Below are positions 35,057 to 43,708 of a stretch of DNA of 64,000 nt, one piece after another. The translations under genes and the position numbers were made by a program. The stretch is from Candidatus Poribacteria bacterium (GTDB lineage Bacteria > Poribacteria > WGA-4E > WGA-3G), in contig JAPPBX010000090.1 of assembly GCA_026702755.1 (NCBI GenBank), forward strand, positions 62,001 through 126,000, given 5' to 3'. Below the pieces are notes generated by a model. The model was not told the origin of the DNA, did not search any database, and was given only the letters and a program-made list of their open reading frames with translations. How positions within the stretch are numbered: the stretch's first letter is position 1; the number at the start of each line of letters is the position of its first letter.

Positions 35057-36239
35057 CAAACAAGTAGGTAAGCAGAATCGTACATATCTTAAAAAGTCAA
35101 AGGCTACGGCACAACGGAGTGTGTCTTCTACCTTCCTCACTCTTGTGCTGCTGCTCTTCGCTTCACAGGTAACCCTTGGCAACTGGACCAGTTTCCGTGG
35201 TAATCCACAACTCACCGGTGTCGCCGATTCCCAACTCCCTGAAAATCCGCAATTGCTCTGGACTTTTCAGGCAGGAGATATGATTGAATCCACGGCTGCA
35301 GTCGTCAACGGTACCGTCTACATCGGCGCGTTAGATGGCATTTTCTATGCGCTCGACGCGCGAACAGGTGAAAAACAGTGGACCTATCAGACGAATAGTT
35401 CAATAAAAGCGTCCGCTGCTATCCACAATGGAGTCGCCTATTTCGGTGACGGCGATGGTGTCTTCCATGCGGTAGATATCAACACTCACAAAATGAAATG
35501 GCAGTTTCGTACGGAGGGTGAAATTATATCATCGGCGAATTTTGCTGGTGATCGCGTGCTATTCGGTTCGTATGACGGATTCCTCTACTGCCTCAACCGA
35601 GAGAACGGAGAATTGGTTTGGAAATTTGAGACGGAAGGTTACGTCCATGGCACCCCCGGTGTCTGGACACAGGTTGACAGCGATTCTGGGCAGGCGAAGA
35701 ATTTCGTGATTGTCACAGGATGCGATAGTTATCTTCGCGTCCTCAACATCGACGACGGCACACAAACGCAACAGGTAGAACTCGGCGCGTATGTCGGTGC
35801 GAGTGCTGCGATTTCACAAGATCACGTTTACTGCGGCACGTATGGCACTGAAATACTGAGCGTCGCATTGGGAACTGGAGAAATTAAATGGCGGTATCGG
35901 CATCCGAAACGCAGATTTCCATTCTTTGCCTCAGCCGCCCTCACTGAAGATAGCGTTATTATTGGCGGACGCGATAAAATGGTGCATGCGCTCTCACCAA
36001 AAACTGGCGAGTCGCTATGGACGTACACCGCCAAATCCCGCATTGAGTCTTCCGCTGTCATCGTCGGCACGCGCGTTTTCCTCGGAACAACTCGCGGGTT
36101 AATTATTGGTTTAGATATTAAGACTGGGGAATTGGTGTGGGAATTCGCAACAGGCTCCTCTATCGTCGCATCCCCCAGCGTCTCCAATGGTAAAATTTAC
36201 ATCGGAACCGAGGACGGGATCCTGTATTGTTTTGGATAG
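35040..36239 (+). CDS. Exported PQQ-like beta-propeller repeat protein
   Basis: This secreted or periplasmic WD/PQQ-type propeller has about 399 residues. The N-terminus is basic, then hydrophobic (FLTLVLLLFASQVTLG), consistent with a signal peptide. About seven repeats follow, each with a pattern like NGTVYIGALDGIFYALDARTGEKQWTYQT. This resembles BamB-like and pyrroloquinoline-quinone-like propellers, but the calcium and PQQ site residues are not evident, so a binding or scaffold role is more likely than an enzyme. Start 35040 is chosen for signal-peptide shape; 35016 is an alternative. It may be cotranscribed with the dehydrogenase. Confidence 0.82.
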   Translation: MNRFIDKQVGKQNRTYLKKSKATAQRSVSSTFLTLVLLLFASQVTLGNWTSFRGNPQLTGVADSQLPENPQLLWTFQAGDMIESTAAVVNGTVYIGALDGIFYALDARTGEKQWTYQTNSSIKASAAIHNGVAYFGDGDGVFHAVDINTHKMKWQFRTEGEIISSANFAGDRVLFGSYDGFLYCLNRENGELVWKFETEGYVHGTPGVWTQVDSDSGQAKNFVIVTGCDSYLRVLNIDDGTQTQQVELGAYVGASAAISQDHVYCGTYGTEILSVALGTGEIKWRYRHPKRRFPFFASAALTEDSVIIGGRDKMVHALSPKTGESLWTYTAKSRIESSAVIVGTRVFLGTTRGLIIGLDIKTGELVWEFATGSSIVASPSVSNGKIYIGTEDGILYCFG

Positions 36240-36240
36240 A

Positions 36241-36864
36241 TTAGTCTTCAAGGGAGGATTCGTCAAGAGGAAACTTTTCAGTAATGAACATCAGTGGGTC
36301 TTTCTTCGCTACGACCCTATAGGTGCGGCTGAGAAACGGCTTTGATTCGAGATGCCCAATAGCATCCGGCAAACCTACGGCTCGCTCAACACCCCACCAT
36401 AATAAGTCGCGGCGCGTTTCCCATATAGTTCTTTGCAAAAGTGCGCCCAATCCTCCGGCCCTTGATTTCAATCCCTCTACAACGCTGTTTGGTAAACGTT
36501 CATAGATAAGATGAGAAATTGCGTAGGCGTGGATCTTCGGTGCTCGCGTATCAGTGGTAGGTGTTTGCAGCACGACTTCCCGCGTAACAACCGGATCGCC
36601 TATCGGAAGTTCCAACCAAGCGTACTCAATACCCAAGGCTTGCTCTGTTTCTCGTAGCGGAACGACTTCCACCGGAGAAAACGTATATGCCTCAATAAGA
36701 TGTGTGACAGTTCCATCGGTGACGAGCAGTGCGCGCTGGAATGGCGTTAATCGTGAGGGTTTGATGTCGTCTAATGTGAGTGGTCTGGCAGCTTGAGCAA
36801 CAAACAGCTTATTCAGCCGCTCGCTGATAATAGCATCTGAATTACCAATCGTGCTTTTGCCCAC
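36241..36864 (-). CDS. Chorismate lyase-like protein (DUF98/Rv2949c type)
   Basis: This protein of 207 residues contains LTPFQRALLVTDGTVTHLIEAYTFSPVEVV and, further on, GGLGALLQRTIWETRRDLLWWGVE. This pattern resembles the DUF98 family, which includes the chorismate pyruvate-lyase Rv2949c making 4-hydroxybenzoate. The assignment is from memory of the motif. It ends one base from the preceding convergent gene and is divergent from the radical SAM gene downstream. A quinone or phenolic pathway role would be expected, but no partner gene is nearby. Confidence 0.6.
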   Translation of the reverse strand: MGKSTIGNSDAIISERLNKLFVAQAARPLTLDDIKPSRLTPFQRALLVTDGTVTHLIEAYTFSPVEVVPLRETEQALGIEYAWLELPIGDPVVTREVVLQTPTTDTRAPKIHAYAISHLIYERLPNSVVEGLKSRAGGLGALLQRTIWETRRDLLWWGVERAVGLPDAIGHLESKPFLSRTYRVVAKKDPLMFITEKFPLDESSLED

Positions 36865-36937
36865 TGTGCGTGCCTCCCACGAGTTAACCCATTTGTATTA
36901 ATTATAACGTCCACTCACACGACCTGTCAACATAGAA

Positions 36938-36967
36938 TTGGCACGATTCATCGTTTCATGTTATAAT
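36938..36967 (+). promoter_or_regulatory. Promoter for the radical SAM gene
   Basis: TTGGCA (36938-36943), an 18-bp spacer and TATAAT (36962-36967) lie in the 195-bp divergent region, giving a leader of about 85 nt. Confidence 0.55.
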
Positions 36968-37059
36968 TAACGTGAACTTATACGAATGTTACAGATCACA
37001 TCTCGTGTCACAGGATCGCGAAGATGTCAATGCCCGCGCAAGGTAAAGGAGCGCAAATA

Positions 37060-38400
37060 ATGCCTGAAACAAAACCGGAACCTGCAACAGCAGGCATAGA
37101 TTCAAAGGACACAACCGTAGGGAGTGTATTCGTCTCTAACTACCCCCCGTATTCCACTTGGGGCGAGTCCGATGTACCAGCGGTGCACCAAGCACTCGTT
37201 GAACCGCCGCGCCCAGATGCAACGTTGGGACTTTACCTCCACATCCCTTTTTGCCGTAAGCGGTGCAAGTTCTGCTATTTTCGCGTCTACACCGACAAGA
37301 ACAGCTCGGAAATTGATACGTACCTGAATGCCCTCGCCAAAGAGGTCGAAATTTATAGTGCACAACCCGCAATTTCGGATAGACCTCTGAGATTCGTCTA
37401 TTTCGGTGGCGGCACACCGTCCTATATCAGTGTGAAACACCTGACGACTCTCGTCGATAGAGTGAAACAGGTGATGCCGTGGGACACTGCTGAGGAGGTC
37501 GCCTTCGAGTGTGAACCCGGCACCTTGACGGAAAAAAAAGTAGAGGCTATCAAAGGAATCGGTGTAACCCGACTGAGCCTCGGTGTTGAAAACCTGAACG
37601 ATGAAATCCTCGCTGAAAACGGTAGAGCACATCTTTCCAAAGAGGTCTATCGTATCGTGCCGTGGATAAAGACGTTGGCGTTTGACCAAGTCAACATTGA
37701 TCTTATCTCAGGCATGATAGGCGAAACGTGGGAGAGTTGGCGAGAAACCGTCGAAAAGACGATAGAACTTGATCCAGACAGCGTTACCGTCTATCAGCTT
37801 GAATTGCCGTTCAATACTGTCTACTCTAAGGACATTCTCGGCGGCGATACGCTTCCAGTGGCAGATTGGAAACTGAAACGCGAATGGCACCAATACGCCT
37901 TTGAGCAGTTCACACAAGCAGGTTACACGCAATCCAGCGCGTATACGGTGCTTAAGAAAGATAAGAATTGCCAGTTTGTCTACCGCGACGCGGTGTGGCA
38001 GGGCAGCGACATGATAGGCACAGGCGTTGCCTCCTTTTCGCACCTCAGCGGAATCCACTTTCAGAACGCACCTTCATGGGGAGATTACCTCGGCAACCTT
38101 GAGGAAGGTAAACTTCCGATTTACCGTGCGCTGAAACCTACGGAAGCGGAACGGTTGACGCGAGAGATGATATTGCAACTCAAACTTGGAAAAATCAGCC
38201 CTTCCTATTTCCAGGTGAAGTTCAATGCTGATATCCTTGAGATTTTCGCCGAACCCTACGAAAAACTGCAAAACGACGGTATGTTGCGTATCAACGCCGC
38301 ATCAGATGAAATCCAGTTGACCCAGCGCGGATTGCTCCAAGTCGATAGCCTGCTCCCAGCGTTCTATGCCTCCGAATACCAAAACACACGATATACCTAA
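37060..38400 (+). CDS. HemN/HemW-like radical SAM protein
   Basis: This radical SAM enzyme of the coproporphyrinogen III oxidase family has about 446 residues. The 4Fe-4S motif is in YLHIPFCRKRCKFCYFRVYTD (CxxxCxxC), with the SAM-contact stretches FGGGTPSYIS and ECEPGTLTEKKVEAIKGIGVTRLSLGVEN. The C-terminal HemN-like domain is present (SPSYFQVKFNADILEIF). The long family member could be an oxygen-independent coproporphyrinogen oxidase, a heme chaperone or an uncharacterised relative. The ATG at 37060 with AAAGGAG is preferred over the one at 37024. Confidence 0.85.
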   Translation: MPETKPEPATAGIDSKDTTVGSVFVSNYPPYSTWGESDVPAVHQALVEPPRPDATLGLYLHIPFCRKRCKFCYFRVYTDKNSSEIDTYLNALAKEVEIYSAQPAISDRPLRFVYFGGGTPSYISVKHLTTLVDRVKQVMPWDTAEEVAFECEPGTLTEKKVEAIKGIGVTRLSLGVENLNDEILAENGRAHLSKEVYRIVPWIKTLAFDQVNIDLISGMIGETWESWRETVEKTIELDPDSVTVYQLELPFNTVYSKDILGGDTLPVADWKLKREWHQYAFEQFTQAGYTQSSAYTVLKKDKNCQFVYRDAVWQGSDMIGTGVASFSHLSGIHFQNAPSWGDYLGNLEEGKLPIYRALKPTEAERLTREMILQLKLGKISPSYFQVKFNADILEIFAEPYEKLQNDGMLRINAASDEIQLTQRGLLQVDSLLPAFYASEYQNTRYT

Positions 38401-38448
38401 GCAATCTGATTCAATGAATATATTTTCTATTATGGAAGGTGAAAAAAT

Positions 38449-38658
38449 ATGGATCCTAAACTCATCGTATCTAACCCGTCAATTATGATGGGCAAACCCG
38501 TTATCGCAGGTACTCGCATCTCTGTCGAATTGATTTTAGAAAAACTTTCCGCGGGCGAGACGATTGAGCAGTTACTTGAGGCACACCCACGCCTGACTGA
38601 GGAAGGTGTACGTGCAGCACTTCTTTTCGCATCTCAAGTTCCTAAATCCCCCAGCTAA
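38449..38658 (+). CDS. DUF433 (VapB-like) protein
   Basis: This small protein of 69 residues has the complete DUF433 pattern: IVSNPSIMMGKPVIAGTRISVELILEKLSAGETIEQLLEAHPRLTEEGVRAALLFA. DUF433 proteins are helical DNA-binding antitoxins that normally precede a DUF5615 PIN-like toxin gene. Here the next gene is a ligase 9 bp downstream, so the partner is missing. GGAAGGTG precedes the ATG. Confidence 0.9.
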   Translation: MDPKLIVSNPSIMMGKPVIAGTRISVELILEKLSAGETIEQLLEAHPRLTEEGVRAALLFASQVPKSPS

Positions 38659-38667
38659 ATTTAAAAC

Positions 38668-39933
38668 ATGGTTACAAAAACACAATTACATCGTCTCCGA
38701 GAGATGCTTGCTCCGATATTGGAGACAAACACCTTCTACAAACGAAAACTCACCGAAGCAGGAATTACACATCCAAACGACCTACAAACGCTGGAGGATT
38801 ACCGGCAGCTGCCCTTTACCACAAAGGAAGAACTTAGCGCGGATCAAGTGTCGCATCCACCTTACGGCACGAACTTGACCTTTCCACTGGAGCAATATAC
38901 CTGCCTCCATCGCACCTCAGGTACGACAGGCGCGCCGTTGCGATGGTTGGACACAGCAGAATCGTGGGACTGGTGGGGAAAATGTTGGGGCGAAATTTAC
39001 AATGCTGCCGGTGTGACCTCAGCAGACCGGCTTATGATCGCTTTCTCATTCGGTCCCTTTATCGGTTTCTGGAGTGCTTATCACGGTGCGCAGCAACTCG
39101 GTGCGCTCATAATCCCCAACGGCGGTATGACCTCCGATCAGCGGATACGCGCCATCCTCAGCAACGATGCGACAGTGCTCATCGCGACACCGACTTATGC
39201 ATTGCGACTCGCCGAAGTCGCCGAACAGGACGGCATCAACTTGTGTGAAGAAGCCTCAATCCGGGTAACAATTCACGCCGGTGAGCCGGGGGCAAGTCTA
39301 CCAGCAACAAAACAACGTATTGAAACGCGTTGGGGCGCGCGTGCCTACGATCATGCAGGCGCAACGGAGGTCGGTGCATGGGGTGTTATGTGCAAACCAC
39401 AGGCGGGAGTCCACCTCAATGAAAACGAGTTTATCTGCGAAGTACTTGATCCCGAAACCGATAATCCGGCAGACGAAGGCGAGTTAGTGATTACCAATTT
39501 AGGGCGTATCGGTATGCCGGTTATCCGCTATCGGACAGGAGATCACGTTAAGCTCAAACCAGCACCGTGTGAATGTGGTATGGAGAGTCGTGTCCTTGAC
39601 GGTGGTGTTATCGGACGCTTAGATAACGTCCTCATCATCCGCGGTCTGAACGTATATCCTGCCACGCTTGAAAACATTATCCTTAAGTTCCCGGATGTCC
39701 AAGAGTTCGCTGGACGTGTTTACGGAACAGAGACATTCGATGAACTCGAAATCCAGATTGAATCGACGAACCCACAACCTGCTGACACCGCCACCGCTGT
39801 CGCCGCTGCGATTCGAGACGAGTTAGGCTTACGTGCTACTGTGAAAGCGGTGCCACTCGGAACATTACCGAGATATGAACTTAAGTCAAATAGGTTCACC
39901 GATGAGCGTCCAGCACAGCGAAAAATAGGGTGA
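38668..39933 (+). CDS. Phenylacetate-CoA ligase-like AMP-forming enzyme
   Basis: This adenylate-forming acyl-CoA ligase has 421 residues and is of the PaaK type. The ATP/AMP loop is HRTSGTTGAPLRW near residue 88. Further motifs are YDHAGATEVGAWG, YRTGDHVKLKPAPCECGM and the C-terminal GRLDNVLIIRGLNVYPATLE. The last separates PaaK-like proteins from ordinary acyl-CoA synthetases. It presumably activates an aromatic or other carboxylic acid; the substrate is unknown. No phenylacetate pathway genes are nearby. Confidence 0.88.
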   Translation: MVTKTQLHRLREMLAPILETNTFYKRKLTEAGITHPNDLQTLEDYRQLPFTTKEELSADQVSHPPYGTNLTFPLEQYTCLHRTSGTTGAPLRWLDTAESWDWWGKCWGEIYNAAGVTSADRLMIAFSFGPFIGFWSAYHGAQQLGALIIPNGGMTSDQRIRAILSNDATVLIATPTYALRLAEVAEQDGINLCEEASIRVTIHAGEPGASLPATKQRIETRWGARAYDHAGATEVGAWGVMCKPQAGVHLNENEFICEVLDPETDNPADEGELVITNLGRIGMPVIRYRTGDHVKLKPAPCECGMESRVLDGGVIGRLDNVLIIRGLNVYPATLENIILKFPDVQEFAGRVYGTETFDELEIQIESTNPQPADTATAVAAAIRDELGLRATVKAVPLGTLPRYELKSNRFTDERPAQRKIG

Positions 39934-39967
39934 ATTTCTTGTTAATTGAATATCAAATTGGTTTACC

Positions 39968-39996
39968 TTGACACGTAAATCCTTGGAGACTATAAT
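39968..39996 (+). promoter_or_regulatory. Perfect consensus promoter at the PIN-toxin start
   Basis: TTGACA (39968-39973), a 17-bp spacer and TATAAT (39991-39996) match the sigma-70 consensus at all 12 positions. The last T of the -10 box is the first base of the only convenient start codon (TTG 39996). Confidence 0.75.
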
Positions 39997-40487
39997 TGTT
40001 ACATAACGAGAAACAATATACCGTCTACATTGAAACGTCAATTCCGAGTTTTTATTATACATTGCGCAGGGATCTTGAATCCCGTGCTATGCAGAGTTGG
40101 ACCCAGAAATGGTGGGTCCAGTACGCGGACCAATTTACCCTCGTTTCAAGTATCGTTGTTATTAACGAACTCAGCGATGGAACGAGTGAGAAAACGCAAG
40201 ACAGAATTAACTTGGTTAAAGACCTTGAAATGCTGTCTGTCACCACAGAGATTGACCAGATTGCACAAACCTACATTGATAGATTGATAATGCCTCAAGA
40301 TATGTTTGGTGACGCACATCATGTGGCCCTTGCCTCGTTTTATAATGTAGATGCTCTTCTAACGTGGAATTATAAACATATTGCGAACCTTAACAAAATT
40401 TATCGCATCCGGCAGATAAACCAAGAACTTGACTTACCGACACCGGAATTGGCGACACCCCTCAATTATTTAGGAGTTGACGACTAA
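39996..40487 (+). CDS. PIN-domain protein (VapC-like toxin)
   Basis: This is a predicted ribonuclease toxin of the PIN fold, up to 163 residues. Acidic residues of the fold can be read in VYIETSIPSFYY, VVINELSDG and the C-terminal FGDAHHVALASFYNVDALLTWNYKHIANLN. No ATG is available near the N-terminus. The TTG at 39996 has GGAGA upstream but overlaps the -10 box, so the real start may be further in. It is followed by a small partner gene 1 bp after the stop. Confidence 0.8.
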   Translation: MLHNEKQYTVYIETSIPSFYYTLRRDLESRAMQSWTQKWWVQYADQFTLVSSIVVINELSDGTSEKTQDRINLVKDLEMLSVTTEIDQIAQTYIDRLIMPQDMFGDAHHVALASFYNVDALLTWNYKHIANLNKIYRIRQINQELDLPTPELATPLNYLGVDD

Positions 40488-40488
40488 A

Positions 40489-40689
40489 ATGGCAGACTAT
40501 GAAATTGACGAAATTCGCAGAATTCGACGGGAAATCTCAGCAAGGTTTGACCACGATGCCCACAAGCTCGGGGAGTACTATCGGAAATTAGAGGAAGAAT
40601 ACCGGAAGTCTGGCAAATATAAATTTGTGGATCCACCGGATGAGAAACCAGAAGCTGCGAAATCGGATGACGAGAAAGCTGCAGATTGA
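40489..40689 (+). CDS. Small charged partner of the PIN protein, probable antitoxin
   Basis: This is a 66-residue acidic/basic mixed protein beginning MADYEIDEIRRIRREISARFDHDAHKLGEYYRKLEEEY. That pattern recurs in small genes next to PIN-domain genes of this subtype. The tail is lysine- and glutamate-rich and probably disordered. It is immediately downstream of the toxin gene, the reverse of the usual VapBC order. The role is inferred from the pairing. Confidence 0.7.
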   Translation: MADYEIDEIRRIRREISARFDHDAHKLGEYYRKLEEEYRKSGKYKFVDPPDEKPEAAKSDDEKAAD

Positions 40690-40733
40690 GTAGCGAATTT
40701 CCTATTTCCGAAATAAATCCAAACGAAACTAAG

Positions 40734-40799
40734 ATGTCAAAACTTTTAGATGGACTAAACCCATTCCAACGAGAAGCTGTTACGCACACAATAGGTCCC
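40734..40799 (+). pseudogene. Fragment of a UvrD/PcrA-type helicase N-terminus
   Basis: MSKLLDGLNPFQREAVTHTIGP matches the first residues of UvrD/PcrA helicases, which then run into the P-loop. Here the reading frame leaves the family abruptly after GP, with sequence CCAGGACTTACGCA, which has the look of an insertion-sequence terminus. No further helicase sequence follows. This is therefore a broken gene start rather than a working gene. Confidence 0.65.
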
Positions 40800-40901
40800 C
40801 CAGGACTTACGCAAAATCCATTTTTATGGAAGCGTTGTACTGCCATCGGAAATTTAGACCATACTCTAAACCAACTATAGTTTGGACAATATTATGAATT
40901 A

Positions 40902-41129
40902 CTAAAGTTTGGACAATTCATATCAGATTTAGGTTGAATTTTCAAAGATTGCGAGGTTTTTCTACGAGTTTCACATCTGTCAGGACTTGTCGAAAAATAA
41001 CAGAATCTCGCAAATGAGAGGTACGGTTTGCTGAACGGTCTCTACCGCAATGCTATAGGTTAACAGTCTATGCTACAAAAGAGGTGCCCGGTCAAAACTT
41101 TGCCTATTTTAAAATTGTCCAAAGTTCAG
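40902..41129. mobile_element. 228-bp MITE-like element with inverted ends and TA flanks
   Basis: The left end CTAAAGTTTGGACAATT (40902-40918) and the right end, read inverted (41129-41113, CTGAACTTTGGACAATT), match at 15 of 17 positions. TA dinucleotides flank both sides (40900-40901, 41130-41131), as for IS630/mariner-type insertion. An extra copy of the left end lies at 40875-40890. No transposase frame is inside. Confidence 0.6.
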
Positions 41130-41155
41130 TATAAAGAATAAAGGAGAATTTTGTC

Positions 41156-42310
41156 ATGGGTTGGCCATCATATTATGAGGATACTATAGAAGCGAGAGGT
41201 GAATCTAAAAGTTCCAACGAAGAAGCAATTCATAAATTCTTGGATAGAGCGGAAACTGCAGCCAAAAAAGTTCTAAGTCTTTCGGAAAATAATGATCCTG
41301 ATTCGCAAAAACTTTTGGAGGCTATAAAGCATTATCGGTCTGATCGCAATTTCTTGGACAATAGTGAATGGAATTTAGAATTCATTTTTACTGCGGCACA
41401 CTCGACACACTATAAACTCGGCAAGGTAAACTTTGAAGAAGGCAAGCTGGAGGAAGCGAAAAGCGCAGCAGAAGAAACCTTAAGACTCAGGGATGAATAT
41501 CCACCTGCCCGGAAACTTTTGGCGGATATAAAGATGAGATATTACAACAATGGCAAGATTTACTTTAACCCTGAGGAATACACTCAAGCAATTTTTAAAT
41601 TTCAAAAACAGATTGATTCAAACTGTGAACTTGCAAAGGAACTATTACAAAAGATAAAACAGAAACACAAAGAGCACGGCGATGACTATCGGAAGAAAAA
41701 CGCGTTCACCAAAGCACTAAAATCCTACCAACAAGCAATACGCATTGACGATAAATACAAGGAAGCTCATCACAATCTCGGCATCCTTTATCGGAAGATG
41801 AAAAAATACGACGACGCGATAACAGCTTATCAGAAAGCAATAGCCATTGATGAAAGATCTCATGTAACCTATAGCGATTTCAGTTTCGTTTACCGCGAAA
41901 TTGGTGAGACCGCTACAGCAGTAGACTTACTAAAGCGTGCAATCGCAATCAAACCAGATTATCAAAGATCATACTACAACCTTGCTGACACTTACTTTGA
42001 AATGGAAAATCTACAAGACGCAAGTGAAACAGTATTAGAGGCTTTAAGGCTTGATGATAATGATCAGAACACTCTAAAACTGCAAAAGAATATAGTGCAC
42101 GCCTATTTAAAGCAGGGACGTGATTACTTCAGACAAGGCAATCTTACTGCAGCAGAAACCTCGGCAAAAGAGGCATTAACGCTCGATCCTAACTACCAAC
42201 CTGCTCAAGAACTTCTGACAGAAATAAAAGATGCCCGTAATTGGTTGAAAGTAGGAGAGGCAAAGGTGCGAGGATTGGTCCGTTGGATAGTAAACCGTGT
42301 CGGGCTCTAA
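41156..42310 (+). CDS. Tetratricopeptide-repeat protein
   Basis: This protein of 384 residues is built of about eight helical TPR units, most clearly AHHNLGILYRKMKKYDDAITAYQKAIAID, SYYNLADTYFEMENLQDASETVLEALRLD and GRDYFRQGNLTAAETSAKEALTLDPN. It has no signal peptide or membrane segment. A role in protein-protein assembly is likely but the partner is unknown. AAAGGAG precedes the ATG. It is just downstream of the MITE-like element, which may affect its transcription. Confidence 0.85.
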   Translation: MGWPSYYEDTIEARGESKSSNEEAIHKFLDRAETAAKKVLSLSENNDPDSQKLLEAIKHYRSDRNFLDNSEWNLEFIFTAAHSTHYKLGKVNFEEGKLEEAKSAAEETLRLRDEYPPARKLLADIKMRYYNNGKIYFNPEEYTQAIFKFQKQIDSNCELAKELLQKIKQKHKEHGDDYRKKNAFTKALKSYQQAIRIDDKYKEAHHNLGILYRKMKKYDDAITAYQKAIAIDERSHVTYSDFSFVYREIGETATAVDLLKRAIAIKPDYQRSYYNLADTYFEMENLQDASETVLEALRLDDNDQNTLKLQKNIVHAYLKQGRDYFRQGNLTAAETSAKEALTLDPNYQPAQELLTEIKDARNWLKVGEAKVRGLVRWIVNRVGL

Positions 42311-42412
42311 GGAAAATATAATAGGATACTGGACATCTGATCGACATTGACAATGCTGCTCAATTATCCAAACATTGAAACTCAAAAGTACAATTCGTAC
42401 AGAGAAACATAA

Positions 42413-43675
42413 ATGAACACACACCACACTTACGACACCATCGTTATCGGAGGCGGACCCGCCGGGAGTACTGTTGCGACACTTGTTGCCGAACAAGGAT
42501 ACCGCGTGCTTCTGCTTGAACGGGAAGCCGAACCGAAATTCAAAATCGGTGAGTCGTTGATTCCTGCCACATACTGGACCTTCAAACGGCTCGGTATGCT
42601 CGAAAAACTACGAGAAAGCCATTTCCCACAGAAATACAGTGTGCAGTTCTATTCACGCAGTGGCAAAGCCTCCAGTCCATTCTACTTTTTTCAAACCAAT
42701 CCGCATGAAAGTGCTGTCACGTGGCAGGTCTTACGGAGCGAGTTTGACGAGATGCTCTTGGATAATGCCAAAGAGAAAGGCGTAGAAATTCATCAAGGAA
42801 TCAGCGTGCGAGAGGTCCTTTTTGAGGGAAACACAGCAACCGGCGTTGTGACGCAGAATCCAAACGGCACGCATGAGACGCTTCAGGCAACCGTCATCGT
42901 CGATTCTACTGGACAGCGGTCTCTTATTGGAAGGCAGCTGAACCTGAATACGACAGAAGCAAACCTCAAAATGGCATCGCTCTTCACACACTATGAAGAT
43001 GGACATAGAGACGAAGGCCTCGACGAGGGGGCGACACTCATCCTACACACCGAAGACAAAGACTCTTGGTTCTGGTCGATCCCACTTCCCTATAATCGAA
43101 CGAGTATCGGGGTCGTCGGTGCGTTAGACTACCTCCTTCAAAACCGAAGAGATGCTAATGGCAAACTCAATACTCAGAAAATCTTCACCGAAGAACTTGA
43201 GAAATGCGCTCCATTGAAACAAAGACTCGAAGGTGCGAAGCAGCTTTTCCCGATCCAGACCACAAAAGATTTTTCCTACCGTGCCAGTCGTATCGCAGGC
43301 GATAATTGGGTATTAGTCGGCGATGCATTCGGATTCTTAGATCCCGTCTACTCGACCGGGCTGTTCTTGGCATTCAAATCCGGTGAGATGGCAGCAGATG
43401 TCATCATCGAAGCCTTTGAAAAAAATGATTTTTCCGAAGCACAACTCGGGAGTTTCGGGCCCGCGTTTGTGGAGGGAATGGAGGCATTTCGGAAACTTGT
43501 TTACGCTTTTTACACAAAGGAATTCAGTTTCGCGCGGTTCTTGTCAGAATACCCAGAGCATCAGGGAGGTATCGTCGATATTTTGAGTGGGGATGTGTTT
43601 AGGAAAGACGTAACGCACATTTTCCCAGCGATGGCAGAAATGTGTCCACTTCCACCTGAAGTGCCGCTCAGTTAG
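42413..43675 (+). CDS. FAD-dependent halogenase-like flavoprotein
   Basis: This flavoprotein of 420 residues starts with the FAD motif VIGGGPAGSTVATLVAEQGYRVLLLERE. It has the halogenase-type element KIGESLIP (K44 and GES 46-48) and WFWSIP at residues 219-224, which fits the WxWxIP signature of flavin-dependent halogenases. GDAFGFLDPVYSTG is the second FAD motif. The family also includes geranylgeranyl-reductase-like and other oxidoreductases, so halogenation is a hypothesis. A flavin reductase partner is not adjacent. It is probably cotranscribed with the TAXI gene 33 bp downstream. Confidence 0.75.
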   Translation: MNTHHTYDTIVIGGGPAGSTVATLVAEQGYRVLLLEREAEPKFKIGESLIPATYWTFKRLGMLEKLRESHFPQKYSVQFYSRSGKASSPFYFFQTNPHESAVTWQVLRSEFDEMLLDNAKEKGVEIHQGISVREVLFEGNTATGVVTQNPNGTHETLQATVIVDSTGQRSLIGRQLNLNTTEANLKMASLFTHYEDGHRDEGLDEGATLILHTEDKDSWFWSIPLPYNRTSIGVVGALDYLLQNRRDANGKLNTQKIFTEELEKCAPLKQRLEGAKQLFPIQTTKDFSYRASRIAGDNWVLVGDAFGFLDPVYSTGLFLAFKSGEMAADVIIEAFEKNDFSEAQLGSFGPAFVEGMEAFRKLVYAFYTKEFSFARFLSEYPEHQGGIVDILSGDVFRKDVTHIFPAMAEMCPLPPEVPLS

Positions 43676-43708
43676 TCGGAATACGCATCATATCCAGAGG
43701 AGAATTTC

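Noticed and set aside
40686-40880. 65-residue open frame treated as a gene
   Set aside because: Only its first part matches UvrD/PcrA and the rest is insertion-like sequence; it is best read as a broken fragment.
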